Positions 18,468-31,929 of a DNA stretch of 64,000 nucleotides are shown here, piece after piece; positions within the stretch are counted from its first letter, which is position 1; each line of letters starts with the position of its first letter. Made by a program: the position numbers and the translations under genes. The stretch comes from Rhodococcus sp. G-MC3 (GTDB lineage Bacteria > Actinomycetota > Actinomycetes > Mycobacteriales > Mycobacteriaceae), in the NCBI RefSeq assembly GCF_030063335.1, contig NZ_JASISW010000001.1:310001-374000 (forward strand), read 5' to 3'. Under the pieces are notes generated by a model. That model worked only from the letters and a program-made list of their open reading frames with translations. It made no database searches and was not told the DNA's origin.

Positions 18468-20651
18468 GTGTCGTCCAATTCTGATCACAGTGCCGTTTCA
18501 GCTGTCCCCGCTCCCGGATCGCCGTTCCCCCTCGGCGCAACACTGTCGGCAGGTGGCACTCAATTTGCAGTCCACTCGCCCGAGGCCGATGGTGTCGAGG
18601 TCTGTCTGATCGACCCGGACGGCAGCGAAACTCGGGTCGAGCTGCGTAGCCACACCTTCGGGATCTGGCACGGGTTCATCGGTGGAGTCGAAGCAGGTGC
18701 GACGTATGGCGTCCGCGCCCACGGACCGTGGGATCCGCCCACCGGGCGTCGGTTCAACCAGCACAAACTGCTGATCGACCCAGCTGCCCGACAGATCACC
18801 GGCTCGCTCGGATCGGCACAGGCACTGCTCCCCTACGACGACGAACCGTTCGGGCGGCCCAGTGCGATCGACTCGCTCGGGCACGTGCCCCTCTCCGTTG
18901 TCACCGCGAAGACCGACCGCAACGACCCCGACCGCAGTGGCCCCGACCGCAATAGCCCTCAGCGCAATAACATCGTGAAGCCCGATATTCCATGGGACCG
19001 AACGGTCCTCTACGAACTTCACGTCGGTGCCTACACAGCGCGCCATCCCGGCGTTCCGGTGGAACACCGCGGCACCTATCTCGGACTCACCGCCCCCGTG
19101 ATACTCGAACATCTGACGCGAGTCGGTGTGACCACCGTCGAGTTGCTGCCGGTGCACGCCACTCTGACGGAGCCGGACGTGAGAGCGCGCGGGATGCGCA
19201 ATCACTGGGGCTATTCCACGGGTGCCTACTTCGCACCCGATCCTCGTTTCGCCTCGGTGCCGGGATGCGAGGTGACCGAGTTCCGCACGATGGTCGACGC
19301 CCTGCACTCCGCCGGAATCGAAGTTGTGCTCGACGTCGTTTACAACCACACATGCGAGTCTTCGGTGTCAGGCCCGTCCATCAGTTGGCGTGGCCTCGAT
19401 GCACCGGGTTACTACTTGCTCGACGGGCGTGGGTACGACGTCGATCTCACCGGGTGCGGCAACACACTCGATTCCGCGTCTCCTGCCGTAGTGAGGATGG
19501 TGTGCGACAGTCTTCGATACTGGACTCAGGAAATGGGTGTCGACGGCTTCAGGTTCGATCTCGCCAGTACCCTCGGCCGGCCCGGCGGCTGGCGGTTCGA
19601 TACTCGCGCACCACTTCTGACTGCGATTACCAGCGATCCGGTGTTGTCGGAGGTCAAGTTGATCGCCGAGCCGTGGGACGCCACGGGAGCCGGTTATCAA
19701 GTCGGCGGTTTCGGCAGTATGTGGTCCGAGTGGAACGATCGCTACCGCGATACCGTGCGACGATTCTGGGCGGGTCAGACCGGTGTACGGGAACTTGCGT
19801 CGAGACTTGCCGGTTCTGAGGACATCTACGGAGGCGGCAGCCGGAAGCCCTGGGCCTCGGTCAATTTCGTGACCGCGCACGACGGTTTCACCGCTCGCGA
19901 TCTGGTGTCGTATTCACACAAGCACAACGAGGCCAACGGCGAAGAGAACCGCGACGGCACAGACAACAACGTGTCGATGCACCACGGCGTCGAAGGACCG
20001 ACCGACAACCCCGAGATCTCAGCTGCTCGTGATCGTCACGTCCGCGCACTGCTGGCAACCCTTACGCTGTCCACCGGAACGCCGATGCTGCTCGCAGGAG
20101 ACGAGTTGGGGCACACCCAGTTCGGCAACAACAACGCTTACTGCGTACCGGCGGATACGTCCGCCGCCGATGCCTGGGCCCTCGACTGGTCGGCGGTGGA
20201 CGAGCAGTTGATCTCGTTCGTTTCCCGCCTACTGAAGGTCAGGCGCAGCGCGCCCACCCTGCGACAACAAGAGTTCTTCATCGGTCGCGACACCCCCACC
20301 GGCCGACCGGACCTCGTATGGTTCGACGCCGCAGGCAGCGAACTGAGCACGGAGTCGTGGAACGACGATTCGGTGCGCACGCTTCAAGCGTGGGTGGACG
20401 GCGCCGACGTGCGATCCTACGAACCCGACGGTCGGCACGTGGACGATGCCAGTTCACTGCTGATACTGCATTCCGGCGCGCCCACCGAGGTGGTGCTCGC
20501 ATGCCCGCCCTGGGCTGCCTCACGCTTCGTGCCGGTATTCGATTCTTCCACTGCCGACGGCATGCCTGCGGACACCACCCCAGTGGTTGCCGGGTCACCG
20601 ATTTCACTGACCGGTTCTACGATCCTCGTACTGCGCAGCGACGGCAGGTAG
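18468..20651 (+). CDS. glgX: Glycogen debranching enzyme, GlgX/TreX type (GH13)
   Basis: A 727-residue isoamylase-type enzyme hydrolysing alpha-1,6 links in glycogen. An N-terminal CBM48-like domain (FAVHSPEADGVEVCLID) precedes the barrel; GH13 regions are VVLDVVYNHT, GFRFDLAST (nucleophile Asp), LIAEPWDA (acid/base Glu) and NFVTAHDGF. GTG at 18468 has AGGAT upstream and gives the best N-terminus. Between the two domains lies a 5-residue repeat encoded by 15-bp tandem units. The 3' end overlaps the convergent membrane-protein gene by 235 bases. It may release glucan chains for storage turnover or for the polysaccharide made by the upstream cluster. Confidence 0.92.
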   Translation: MSSNSDHSAVSAVPAPGSPFPLGATLSAGGTQFAVHSPEADGVEVCLIDPDGSETRVELRSHTFGIWHGFIGGVEAGATYGVRAHGPWDPPTGRRFNQHKLLIDPAARQITGSLGSAQALLPYDDEPFGRPSAIDSLGHVPLSVVTAKTDRNDPDRSGPDRNSPQRNNIVKPDIPWDRTVLYELHVGAYTARHPGVPVEHRGTYLGLTAPVILEHLTRVGVTTVELLPVHATLTEPDVRARGMRNHWGYSTGAYFAPDPRFASVPGCEVTEFRTMVDALHSAGIEVVLDVVYNHTCESSVSGPSISWRGLDAPGYYLLDGRGYDVDLTGCGNTLDSASPAVVRMVCDSLRYWTQEMGVDGFRFDLASTLGRPGGWRFDTRAPLLTAITSDPVLSEVKLIAEPWDATGAGYQVGGFGSMWSEWNDRYRDTVRRFWAGQTGVRELASRLAGSEDIYGGGSRKPWASVNFVTAHDGFTARDLVSYSHKHNEANGEENRDGTDNNVSMHHGVEGPTDNPEISAARDRHVRALLATLTLSTGTPMLLAGDELGHTQFGNNNAYCVPADTSAADAWALDWSAVDEQLISFVSRLLKVRRSAPTLRQQEFFIGRDTPTGRPDLVWFDAAGSELSTESWNDDSVRTLQAWVDGADVRSYEPDGRHVDDASSLLILHSGAPTEVVLACPPWAASRFVPVFDSSTADGMPADTTPVVAGSPISLTGSTILVLRSDGR
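18915..18974. repeat. 15-bp tandem repeat (4 imperfect units) in glgX
   Basis: Four successive 15-bp units starting GACCGCAA/GACCGCAG, encoding DRNDP, DRSGP, DRNSP and QRNNI. The repeat forms a polar linker between the N-terminal domain and the catalytic barrel. Confidence 0.85.
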
Positions 20652-21244
20652 TTCATGAACAGTTGCACGAGGGGCCCGATCCCGAAGGCGTAGAGCACGG
20701 TTCCGATACCGACATTGCCGCCGAGCAACCAACCCGTTGCCACCACGGTCAACTCGATGCATGTTCGCACCAACCTGACGGACAAACCGGTATGCGCAAC
20801 CAACCCCGTCATCAACCCGTCCCGCGGTCCTGGTCCCATCCCCGCACCGATGTAGAGGGCAGTGGCGAACGCATTGATCACGATGCCGCCCGCGAGCATC
20901 GCGGCGCGAACAGCGACTCCGTCGACTTCGGGGAGCCAGGCCAGTGACACATCGACCGCGATCGCGATGACCACGACGTTGCTGATTGTTCCCAGCCCTG
21001 GCTTCTGCCGCAGCGGAATCCAGGCCAACAGCACAAGGACACCGGTGACCGCGGTGATCGCACCGAAGCTCGCGGCAACGTGTCTGCTCACTCCCTGGTG
21101 AAACACGTCCCATGGATCCAGACCGAGGCCCGCGGCGACCATCAGTGCCATCGAAAATCCGTACAGGCACAGTCCGACGTAAAGGGCGGCCAGTCGCAGT
21201 CCGAGTCGGCGGGCGTACAAAAGTCCAGGAGTGTTCGACGGCAT
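20417..21244 (-). CDS. YczE/YitT-family integral membrane protein
   Basis: A multi-pass membrane protein of 275 residues; the first 200 carry about five to six hydrophobic segments with family-typical motifs ALMVAAGLGLDPWDVFHQG and YIGAGMGPGPRDGLMTGL. Its biochemical role is unknown. The last 78 residues are hydrophilic, look unconserved, and are read antisense through the end of glgX (20417-20651) because no stop occurs earlier. Whether this tail is made or the original stop was lost cannot be told from sequence. Confidence 0.78.
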   Translation of the reverse strand: MPSNTPGLLYARRLGLRLAALYVGLCLYGFSMALMVAAGLGLDPWDVFHQGVSRHVAASFGAITAVTGVLVLLAWIPLRQKPGLGTISNVVVIAIAVDVSLAWLPEVDGVAVRAAMLAGGIVINAFATALYIGAGMGPGPRDGLMTGLVAHTGLSVRLVRTCIELTVVATGWLLGGNVGIGTVLYAFGIGPLVQLFMNYLPSLRSTRIVEPVSEIGDPATTGVVSAGMPSAVEESNTGTKREAAQGGHASTTSVGAPECSISSELASSTCRPSGS

Positions 21245-21333
21245 GCATCAAGTCTCGGCGTTGACTGGCACTCCCAGAAACATCCAGTTTCGAAGTAGTG
21301 GACCCTGAACCTGTCCCAGCCGATGCTCAGGGT

Positions 21334-23486
<2,153 letters not shown>

Positions 23487-25277
23487 CTACTTCGGATCTG
23501 AATCACCGGAGTGCTCGTGGTCGCTGGTTGCAAGTGGTGCTCGACGGGCCTGCTCGAGTACTTCGGTGGTGTGACCACCGTGGCTGCCCGGCCCGACGTG
23601 CGCTTCCGAGCGCATCCGCTCCACCATGTGCGGGTAGTGCAGCTCGAACGCCGGACGCTCGGACCGGATCCGGGGCAGTTCCGTGAAATTATGCCGCGGC
23701 GGCGGGCACGAGGTCGCCCACTCCAACGAATTTCCGTAACCCCACGGATCATCGACGGTCACCACCTCGCCGTACCGGTAGGACTTGAACACATTCCACA
23801 CGAACGGCAACGTCGACGCACCGAGCACGAACGCACCGATCGTGGAAATGATGTTCAGCGTGGTGAACCCATCGGAAGCCAGATAATCCGCATACCGACG
23901 CGGCATACCTTCGTTACCGAGCCAATGCTGCACCAAGAACGTGCCGTGGAACCCGAAGAACGTCAACCAGAAATGCCACTTCCCGAGAGTCTCGTCCATC
24001 ATCCGACCCGTCATCTTCGGGAACCAGAAGTAGATACCGGCATACGTCGCGAACACGACCGTCCCGAACACCACGTAATGGAAGTGCGCGATCACGAAAT
24101 ACGTATCGGTGACATGGAAATCGATCGGCGGCGACGCCAACAACACACCCGAGAGACCACCGAAGAGGAAGGTGATCAAAAAGCCGATGGAGAACAACAT
24201 CGGAGTCTCCAACGTCACCTGACCACGCCACATCGTGCCGATCCAGTTGAAGATCTTCACACCCGTCGGTACCGCGATCAGAAAGGTCATGAACGAGAAG
24301 AACGGCAGCAACACCGCACCGGTGGCATACATGTGATGCGCCCACACCGCGATCGAGAGCGCCGCGATCGCAATCGTCGCGTAAATCAACGTCGTGTACC
24401 CGAACATCGGCTTACGCGAGAACACCGGGAAAATCTCGGACACGATCCCGAAGAACGGCAACGCGATGATGTAAACCTCGGGATGGCCGAAGAACCAGAA
24501 CAGATGCTGCCACAACAACACTCCACCGGTCGCCGGGTCGAACAAATGCGCACCCAGATGCCGATCCGCCGCCAACCCCAACAGCGCCGCAGTCAGCAAC
24601 GGGAACGCCAGAAGAATCAGGATCGAGGTGACCAGAATGTTCCAGGTGAAGATCGGCATCCGGAACATCGTCATACCCGGCGCACGCAAACAGATGACGG
24701 TGGTGATCATGTTGACGCCACCCAAAATGGTGCCCAGACCCGCGACCGCGAGACCCATGATCCACATATCCGCACCGACACCCGGCGAATGCAACGCCGA
24801 CGTCAACGGCGTGTACGCAGTCCACCCGAAATCCGCAGCACCACCGGGAGTGATGAACCCGGCAGTGGTGATCAACGCACCGAACAGATACAGCCAATAC
24901 GAGAAAGCATTCAACCGGGGAAACGCCACATCGGGCGCACCGATCTGCAACGGCAAAATGTAATTCGCGAACCCGAACACGATCGGCGTCGCATACAGCA
25001 ACAACATGATGGTGCCATGCATGGTGAACAACTGGTTGTACTGCTCATTGGAGAGGAACTGCATCCCCGGAACAGCCAACTCGGCACGCATCAACAACGC
25101 CATCAACCCACCGACGAGGAAAAACGCGATCGACGTCGCGATGTACATGATCCCCAACACCTTGGGATCAGTCGTCGTCACCGCCTTGTGCAGAAAAGAA
25201 CCCTTCGGTCCCATCCGCGGCGGAAAAGGCCGTGTTACGTCCACCACGGGAGTGGGCCTAGGCGCTAGGGCAGTCAC
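23487..25277 (-). CDS. ctaD: Cytochrome c oxidase subunit I (aa3 type)
   Basis: Catalytic heme a/a3-CuB subunit of the terminal oxidase in the cytoplasmic membrane; 596 residues with twelve membrane segments. Visible signatures are [16 protein letters not shown] (heme a ligand His), [12 protein letters not shown] (CuB His and the crosslinked Tyr), WAHHMYATG (CuB His pair) and [14 protein letters not shown] (heme ligands). GTG at 25277 follows AGGAGG, so it is preferred over the long upstream extension, which is rich in low-complexity sequence. The last 25 residues are polar. Other oxidase subunits are not in the window. Confidence 0.95.
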   Translation of the reverse strand: MTALAPRPTPVVDVTRPFPPRMGPKGSFLHKAVTTTDPKVLGIMYIATSIAFFLVGGLMALLMRAELAVPGMQFLSNEQYNQLFTMHGTIMLLLYATPIVFGFANYILPLQIGAPDVAFPRLNAFSYWLYLFGALITTAGFITPGGAADFGWTAYTPLTSALHSPGVGADMWIMGLAVAGLGTILGGVNMITTVICLRAPGMTMFRMPIFTWNILVTSILILLAFPLLTAALLGLAADRHLGAHLFDPATGGVLLWQHLFWFFGHPEVYIIALPFFGIVSEIFPVFSRKPMFGYTTLIYATIAIAALSIAVWAHHMYATGAVLLPFFSFMTFLIAVPTGVKIFNWIGTMWRGQVTLETPMLFSIGFLITFLFGGLSGVLLASPPIDFHVTDTYFVIAHFHYVVFGTVVFATYAGIYFWFPKMTGRMMDETLGKWHFWLTFFGFHGTFLVQHWLGNEGMPRRYADYLASDGFTTLNIISTIGAFVLGASTLPFVWNVFKSYRYGEVVTVDDPWGYGNSLEWATSCPPPRHNFTELPRIRSERPAFELHYPHMVERMRSEAHVGPGSHGGHTTEVLEQARRAPLATSDHEHSGDSDPK

Positions 25278-25557
25278 AGATCCTCCTGAAGATGCGTCCG
25301 GTCCGAACGTGAGACGGGACGTCCTGATGTCTTGCGCTCCTCGAATCGTAGACGGTGAACCACGGGTCCGCCGAACCGGTCCTACGGTGCGTCGTATTGG
25401 ACCGTTGACGCAGCAAGGGACCGTACAACTCCAAAATCTTGTCGTAGACAAATATCGGCAGCCTGCCCTCCTTGTAGTGACATCGAGGTGAATCCGCAAC
25501 GAACGCAGCGACTGGATAAGGTGTGACCGCACCCCACTGGAGTTAGGAACGGACGAG

Positions 25558-26640
25558 TTGCCCAAACAGTCACGCATGACGTCGGTGTTCTCGGTGCGCA
25601 GTGCCGCCGTGGCACTCGCCGCGGGATCCGCACTGATTCTCTCCGGTTGCACCGACGCACCCGCATCCAGCGACGACGCGTCGACCATCGTGCGGAGTAC
25701 GACGGTCGTCGCAGGCGCGGGAGTGGTCGGCAACAATCGAGAGACGGTCGGCCTGTGCCCCGAGACCGCTCCCGTCGATCCGACCGGAGTCGAAGGATCG
25801 GTCAGACCAGTGGGGCATGCCGAGGGAATCAGCGATGTGCCCGCCGACCCGATGCGAATCGTCGTACTCGATCCCGCCTCGCTCGATGCCGCATGCTCGG
25901 TCGGGTTGTGGGAACGCGTCGTTGGCGCGTCGACGATCGATCCCGATTTCAGGGGCGATGGTGACCAGGAACTGTATCTGGGGACAGGCATCGCGGAGAT
26001 TCCAAGCGTCGGCGCCGTCGGATCACCGGACATCGACATGATCAAGGCCTTGTCCCCCGACCTCATCATCGGGGCCGATGCACTCGGGCCGGGCACATAC
26101 GACGCACTGAGCGACATCGCCGCGACGGTATTCACCACATCCGACAAGGGCTGGAAAGACACGTTCCTGCAATCGGCGGCAGCCCTTGGTCGCGGCGACA
26201 CGGCATTCGGTGAACTCGCACGCTTCAGCGCCGACGCCGAACGGGTTGGACGCGACGCCAATGCCACCCAGACCCAGGCTTCTGCGGTTCGGTTCCTACC
26301 GGACTCGATCGTCACCGACGGGCCGAGAACGTTCGCGAGCGAGGTCCTCACCGAGATCGGCGTACAACGACCACCGTCGCAGCGAAGCGAATCGGTGACC
26401 CTGTCCTCCGACGACGTATCCGCCGCCGAGGGCGACATCGTCTACGTTCGTTTCGACGGCGATGCCGGCCAGACTTACGGCACGTCCGTCATGACCGGCA
26501 CACACTGGGAAGACCTGGGCGCGGTCAAGGATGGCCGAGTGTTCGCGGTGAACGACACGGTATGGTCCGGCAGCGGAATCGTCGCAGCACGTGCGATCCT
26601 CGCGGACGTGACCAACTCGCTCAACGCGTACGTTTCCTGA
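25558..26640 (+). CDS. fecB: Iron-siderophore ABC transporter substrate-binding lipoprotein
   Basis: A 360-residue lipoprotein: signal peptide, lipobox LILSGC (Cys about residue 31), then a periplasmic-binding-protein class III fold with [57 protein letters not shown]. It would bind a ferric siderophore or heme outside the membrane; M. tuberculosis FecB (Rv3044) sits at the same place beside ctaD. No permease is adjacent. The TTG at 25558 has AGGA at ideal spacing; ATG at 25576 is the alternative. No clear IdeR box was found upstream. Confidence 0.87.
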   Translation: MPKQSRMTSVFSVRSAAVALAAGSALILSGCTDAPASSDDASTIVRSTTVVAGAGVVGNNRETVGLCPETAPVDPTGVEGSVRPVGHAEGISDVPADPMRIVVLDPASLDAACSVGLWERVVGASTIDPDFRGDGDQELYLGTGIAEIPSVGAVGSPDIDMIKALSPDLIIGADALGPGTYDALSDIAATVFTTSDKGWKDTFLQSAAALGRGDTAFGELARFSADAERVGRDANATQTQASAVRFLPDSIVTDGPRTFASEVLTEIGVQRPPSQRSESVTLSSDDVSAAEGDIVYVRFDGDAGQTYGTSVMTGTHWEDLGAVKDGRVFAVNDTVWSGSGIVAARAILADVTNSLNAYVS

Positions 26641-26641
26641 T

Positions 26642-27115
26642 ATGCCGATCCCCGAGTTCGTTCTCGCACTGCGTAGCAAGGTAGGAACGTCGCCACTGTG
26701 GCTGTCGGGTGTCAGCGCAGTCGTGCTCGACTCCGATGATCGGATTCTTCTCACCCGTAGACGCGACAACGGAATGTGGGCAATTGTGTCCGGAATCCTC
26801 GAACCCGGCGAGGAGCCAGGCCCCGCCGCCCTCCGCGAGATCGGCGAGGAAACCGGCATCGAGGCAGCGTTGGTTCGGCTCACGAGCGTCGATGTCACCG
26901 AGCAGATCACCTACCCGAACGGCGACGTCGCACAATATTTGGACATCACCTTCCTCGCCAGGCACATCGCCGGCGATGCCCGGGTCGCCGACGACGAGAA
27001 CCTCGCGGTCGAGTGGTTCGACGTCGGTTCGTTGCCCGACAATCTGACGGACACCTCACGGCTTCGCATCGAGAAGGCCCTCGGCGGGGCGAGCGAAGCC
27101 TGGTTCCGCCGCTGA
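26642..27115 (+). CDS. Nudix hydrolase (MutT/ADP-ribose pyrophosphatase-like)
   Basis: A compact 157-residue Nudix protein. The complete box GILEPGEEPGPAALREIGEE occupies about residues 53-72, with the metal-binding glutamates intact. It should hydrolyse a nucleoside diphosphate-X compound; the actual substrate is not predictable. The ATG lies one base after the fecB stop, so it is almost certainly in the same transcript, an odd pairing with an iron-binding lipoprotein. A bidirectional terminator follows. Confidence 0.87.
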   Translation: MPIPEFVLALRSKVGTSPLWLSGVSAVVLDSDDRILLTRRRDNGMWAIVSGILEPGEEPGPAALREIGEETGIEAALVRLTSVDVTEQITYPNGDVAQYLDITFLARHIAGDARVADDENLAVEWFDVGSLPDNLTDTSRLRIEKALGGASEAWFRR

Positions 27116-27170
27116 TTCGGTCTTCTCGCTTTCGGACCGAATGCGTCATTCGGTGTCCAGGGTGAGCGCA

Positions 27171-27208
27171 AGCAAGGCCCCCCGGCTCGTAGCCGGAGGG
27201 CCTTGCTT
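27171..27208. terminator. Bidirectional hairpin terminator between Nudix gene and nrdF
   Basis: Stem AGCAAGGCCCCCCGGCT pairing with AGCCGGAGGGCCTTGCTT around a CGT loop. It lies between convergent genes and can serve both. Confidence 0.85.
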
Positions 27209-27237
27209 GTCGAGCAGAACCGAATGATTCCAGTCCG

Positions 27238-28350
<1,113 letters not shown>

Positions 28351-30513
28351 CTACAGCATGCAGGAGACGCAGCCCTCGACCTCGGTGCCTTCCAGGGCCA
28401 TCTGGCGAAGACGGATGTAGTACAAGGTCTTGATTCCCTTGCGCCATGCGTAGATCTGAGCCTTGTTGATATCGCGCGTCGTGGCGGTGTCCTTGAAGAA
28501 CAGCGTCAGCGACAGTCCCTGATCCACATGCTGCGTCGCCGCCGCGTAGGTGTCGATGATCTTCTCGTACCCGATCTCGTAGGCATCCTGGTAGTAGTCC
28601 AGGTTGTCGTTGTCGAGGTAGGGCGCCGGGTAGTAGACGCGACCGATCTTGCCTTCTTTGCGGATCTCGATCTTCGACGCGACAGGGTGGATCGACGACG
28701 TCGAGTAGTTGATGTACGAGATCGAGCCGGTGGGCGGTACGGCCTGCAAGTTCTGGTTGTAGATGCCGTACTGCTGCACGGATGCCTTGAGCGTTGCCCA
28801 GTCCGCCTGAGTGGGGATGTGAACCTCGGAGTCGGCAAACAGCTTCGCCACCTTCGCGGTCGACGGCTCCCACACCTGATCGGTGTACTTGTCGAAGAAC
28901 TCACCCGACGCGTACTTGGAGTCGGGGAAGCCCTTGAAGTAGCTGCTCCGATCCTTGGCGAGCTGGTTCGACGCCTGAAGCGCATGGAACAGCACTGTGT
29001 AGAAGTAGATGTTCGTGAAATCGATTCCCTCGACCGATCCGTAGTGAATCCGCTCACGAGCGAGGTATCCGTGCAGATTCATCTGGCCGAGGCCGATGGC
29101 GTGAGAGTCGTTGTTGCCCTGCTCGATCGACGGCACCGAGTAGATGTGCGTCTGGTCCGACACCGCAGTCAATCCACGAATCGCAACGGCGATGGTCTTA
29201 CCGAAGTCAGGCGAATCCATCGTCTTGGCGATGTTCAGCGAGCCGAGGTTGCACGAGATGTCCTTGCCCACATGACTGTAGGAAAGGTCGTCGTTGAACT
29301 CCGACGGCGTCGAGACCTGGAGGATCTCCGAGCACAGGTTGGAGTGAGTGATCTTGCCCTTCACCGGGTTTGCGCGGTTCACGGTGTCCTCGTACATGAT
29401 GTACGGGTAGCCGGATTCGAACTGCAGCTCGGCGAGCGTCTGGAAGAACTCACGCGCCTTGATCTTGGTCTTGCGAATCCGCTTGTCGTCGACCATCTCG
29501 TAATACTTCTCGGTGACGTTGATATCGGCGAACGGCACGCCGTAGATGCGCTCGACGTCGTACGGCGAGAACAGGTACATGTCTTCGTTCTTCTTCGCTA
29601 GCTCGAACGTGATGTCCGGGATCACAATTCCGAGGGAAAGCGTCTTGATACGGATCTTCTCGTCGGCGTTCTCACGCTTGGTGTCGAGAAACTTGTACAC
29701 GTCGGGATGGTGAGCGTGTAGATACACAGCTCCTGCGCCCTGACGCGCACCGAGCTGGTTGGCGTACGAGAACGAGTCCTCTAGCAACTTCATGATCGGA
29801 ATGACACCGGAGGACTGATTCTCGATGCGCTTGATCGGAGCGCCGGCTTCACGAATGTTACTGAGCAGCAGGGCAACACCACCGCCGCGCTTGGACAGCT
29901 GCAGAGCGGAGTTGATGGAGCGGCCGATCGACTCCATGTTGTCCTCGATACGAAGCAGGAAGCAGGAGACGGGCTCGCCACGCTGTTTCTTGCCGGAGTT
30001 GAGGAACGTCGGAGTAGCAGGCTGGAAGCGTCCGGCAATGATCTCGTCGACCAGATCGGTGGCGAGCGCCTCGCTGCCCGCAGCGAGCGTGAGGGCAACC
30101 ATGCAGACACGATCTTCGAAACGCTCCAGGTATCGCTTACCGTCGAACGTCTTCAGCGTGTACGAGGTGTAGTACTTGAACGCGCCGAGAAACGTCGGAA
30201 AGCGAAATTTCTTCTTGTACGCGTGGTTGATGAGGAACTTGACGAACTCGCGCGAGTACTGATCGAGAACCTCGGGCTCGTAATAGTTTTCCTCGACGAG
30301 GTAGTCGAGCTTCTCGTCCAAGTCATGAAAGAACACGGTGTTCTGATTGACGTGCTGCAGAAAGTACTGGTTGGCCGCTTCGCGGTCCTTCTCGAACTGA
30401 ATCTCGCCATTGGGGCCGTACAGATTCAGCATCGCGTTCAGCGCGTGATAGTCGAGATCACCGTCTGCTCGAACGGAATTGACAGGTGCTGCCTCGGTGA
30501 TGGTCGGTGCCAC
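28351..30513 (-). CDS. nrdE: Class Ib ribonucleotide reductase, alpha subunit
   Basis: Catalytic subunit reducing ribonucleoside diphosphates; 720 residues. The active-site region includes EPVSCFLL and NLCSEIL with redox cysteines, the finger-loop region and the C-terminal EGCVSCML, whose cysteine pair is re-reduced by NrdH. The N-terminus lacks a full ATP-cone activity site, as usual for class Ib. GTG start at 30513. It lies in the nrdH-nrdI-nrdE-nrdF operon and matches Rv3051c. Confidence 0.96.
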   Translation of the reverse strand: MAPTITEAAPVNSVRADGDLDYHALNAMLNLYGPNGEIQFEKDREAANQYFLQHVNQNTVFFHDLDEKLDYLVEENYYEPEVLDQYSREFVKFLINHAYKKKFRFPTFLGAFKYYTSYTLKTFDGKRYLERFEDRVCMVALTLAAGSEALATDLVDEIIAGRFQPATPTFLNSGKKQRGEPVSCFLLRIEDNMESIGRSINSALQLSKRGGGVALLLSNIREAGAPIKRIENQSSGVIPIMKLLEDSFSYANQLGARQGAGAVYLHAHHPDVYKFLDTKRENADEKIRIKTLSLGIVIPDITFELAKKNEDMYLFSPYDVERIYGVPFADINVTEKYYEMVDDKRIRKTKIKAREFFQTLAELQFESGYPYIMYEDTVNRANPVKGKITHSNLCSEILQVSTPSEFNDDLSYSHVGKDISCNLGSLNIAKTMDSPDFGKTIAVAIRGLTAVSDQTHIYSVPSIEQGNNDSHAIGLGQMNLHGYLARERIHYGSVEGIDFTNIYFYTVLFHALQASNQLAKDRSSYFKGFPDSKYASGEFFDKYTDQVWEPSTAKVAKLFADSEVHIPTQADWATLKASVQQYGIYNQNLQAVPPTGSISYINYSTSSIHPVASKIEIRKEGKIGRVYYPAPYLDNDNLDYYQDAYEIGYEKIIDTYAAATQHVDQGLSLTLFFKDTATTRDINKAQIYAWRKGIKTLYYIRLRQMALEGTEVEGCVSCML

Positions 30514-30540
30514 GGCGATCGCTCCAGTTTCTGATTGTGA

Positions 30541-31008
30541 CTAATGTGTGTGCGCTGCTCGGCGCGACTCTCGTTCCCAGAAGTCCGCGAGCCCTTCACG
30601 GACTCGCTCGACGTCTTCGGGAGTCCCCATCAGTTCGAATCGATAGAGATACGGAACTGCGCACTTCTGCGAGATGACATCGCCCGCAAAACAAAACGAA
30701 TCACCGAAGTTGGTGTTACCCGCCGCGATGACCGCCCTGATCAGGGACCGGTTGTGCTTGTTGTTCAAGAATTTGATGACTTGCTTCGGGACGTAATTGG
30801 TATCCCGCCCAGCAAACGTGCTGCCGCCACCGTACGTGGGAACAACCAGCACGTACGGCTGATCCACGGTGAATTCTTCGGGGTGGTGAATCGGTACCCG
30901 ACTCACCGGCATATCGAGCTTGGTGACAAATCTATGGGTGTTTTCTGACGCACTCGAAAAATAAACCAACGGGTGCGTCAACTGCGGGGCACGAGATGAA
31001 GTATTCAA
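30541..31008 (-). CDS. nrdI: NrdI flavodoxin-like protein
   Basis: FMN protein that produces the oxidant used to build the Mn2-tyrosyl radical in NrdF; 155 residues, usual length. Landmarks are [15 protein letters not shown] (FMN phosphate loop), VPTYGGGS and [13 protein letters not shown]. The start appears to be TTG at 31008 with GGAG about 12 bases upstream; no ATG or GTG in frame gives the complete fold, so a rare start codon is likely. The gene lies 28 bases before nrdE. Confidence 0.92.
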   Translation of the reverse strand: MNTSSRAPQLTHPLVYFSSASENTHRFVTKLDMPVSRVPIHHPEEFTVDQPYVLVVPTYGGGSTFAGRDTNYVPKQVIKFLNNKHNRSLIRAVIAAGNTNFGDSFCFAGDVISQKCAVPYLYRFELMGTPEDVERVREGLADFWERESRRAAHTH

Positions 31009-31049
31009 ACTTGCTCATCTCCATCGTCGGCTCCTGCAGCAGTGTCTGT

Positions 31050-31283
31050 TCACGCAACCTGTGCGGTGAGCAACCTGATGCGATCGGGACGGAATCCCGA
31101 CCAGTGATCTTCGCCTGCAACGACGACGGGGGCCTGCAAGTAACCGAGCGCCATAACATAGTCCCGAGCTTCGGCATCCTGCGTGATGTCGATGACGGCG
31201 TACTCGATGCCCTCTTTGTCGAGAGCGCGATACGTGGCAGTGCACTGAACGCAGGCGGGCTTGGTGTAGACGGTGATGCTCAT
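31050..31283 (-). CDS. nrdH: NrdH glutaredoxin-like protein
   Basis: A 77-residue glutaredoxin-like electron donor for NrdE, reduced by thioredoxin reductase. Redox motif is CVQC at residues 11-14 in ITVYTKPACVQCTATYRAL; the C-terminal half has the family GYLQAPVVVAGEDHWSGFRPD. ATG at 31283 with GGAGAAGGG upstream. It is the first gene of the nrd operon, and candidate NrdR sites lie about 190 bases upstream. Confidence 0.95.
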   Translation of the reverse strand: MSITVYTKPACVQCTATYRALDKEGIEYAVIDITQDAEARDYVMALGYLQAPVVVAGEDHWSGFRPDRIRLLTAQVA

Positions 31284-31760
31284 GAGGGGTTCCCTTCTCC
31301 CTGTCCGAAACCACGGTCTTCACCGAGATTTCGATATGCGCTGCGTGATGATTTCCTGCAAGTTGCGCCGGACCCGGGAACGAGCCCGGATTGGAGCAGT
31401 TTCGAGGCACTTTCACGTGTTTCAAGTCGATTGTTTCGGCTTGTCGTGTTGTGGCCTCTCGACTGCCCAAACACTACACCTAGTGTCCGACATATGCCTA
31501 CAACACGAGATGTTGCGAACAACATCCATGGTATTTGCTGGTCAGCGCCTCATGAACCCAAAATCCCACGGCGGCGGCGGCGTGTCGCGGGTCACAGGCG
31601 ATTCTTGTCCCGCGTCACACACGAAAGGGGTTCGGTTGGTGATCTGAAACAGCAAGCCGACACGCCGCAAACCGGCGGATGAAATCACCCTTTGCCAGTG
31701 CGTGATCCACTTCGCACCCGGACGGGCATGCACCGCAAACCCACCCCGCCTCACGAAAAA
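31284..31760. other. Long gene-free stretch upstream of nrdH
   Basis: Apart from the candidate NrdR boxes I see no convincing gene here. Short open frames have poor starts and no recognisable protein. The promoter of nrdHIEF must lie in this stretch, giving a leader that could exceed 150 bases; no known riboswitch was recognised. Confidence 0.6.
31471..31518. promoter_or_regulatory. Candidate tandem NrdR boxes upstream of nrdHIEF
   Basis: ACACTACACCTAGTGT (31471-31486) is a 16-base palindrome with ACACTA/TAGTGT arms, very close to the known NrdR box form. A weaker copy ACACGAGATGTTGCGA begins 32 bases further, three helical turns, as in known paired NrdR boxes. NrdR represses ribonucleotide reductase genes (established). 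The nrdR gene itself is not in the window. Confidence 0.65.
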
Positions 31761-31790
31761 GGACCCCCGGCCCACTTCGGCCGGAGGTCC
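31761..31790 (-). terminator. Intrinsic terminator of rpmJ
   Basis: Stem GGACCCCCGGCC / GGCCGGAGGTCC with a six-base loop; on the minus strand it is followed directly by CCTTTTTC, a U-rich tail. It lies 16 bases past the rpmJ stop. Confidence 0.85.
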
Positions 31791-31806
31791 CCCTGGAGCG
31801 TCTACC

Positions 31807-31929
31807 TCAACGCTGGCGCGCCTTGAAGCGCGGCTCCTTCTTGTTGATGACGAACACCTTGCCGTGACGATGCACAACCTGCGCACCCGGCTTACCCTTC
31901 AGTGACTTCAATGAGTTGCGTACCTTCAT
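31807..31929 (-). CDS. rpmJ: 50S ribosomal protein L36, zinc-free paralogue
   Basis: A 40-residue ribosomal protein: [13 protein letters not shown] at the start and [12 protein letters not shown] at the end. It lacks the Cys-Cys-Cys-His zinc ribbon of normal L36, so it is the C-minus type (YkgO-like) made when zinc is short. It stands alone, away from the ribosomal operons. A Zur-like palindrome lies 16 bases upstream of the ATG, and TAGTAT is spaced so that transcription could start at the ATG itself, giving a leaderless mRNA. Replacement of zinc-bearing L36 under zinc limitation is the expected role. Confidence 0.92.
   Translation of the reverse strand: MKVRNSLKSLKGKPGAQVVHRHGKVFVINKKEPRFKARQR

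Noticed and set aside
23511-25268. A 585-codon open frame on the plus strand opposite ctaD
   Set aside because: Its product is dominated by Arg, His, Asp and Gln, typical of an antisense frame of a strongly GC3-biased gene; ctaD is certain and covers it.
25490-25557. IdeR/DtxR iron box before fecB
   Set aside because: No sequence close to the TTAGGTTAGGCTAACCTAA-type palindrome is present.
25278-26438. N-terminal extension of ctaD of almost 390 codons
   Set aside because: The open frame is antisense to fecB and not oxidase-like; the GTG at 25277 with AGGAGG is the natural start.
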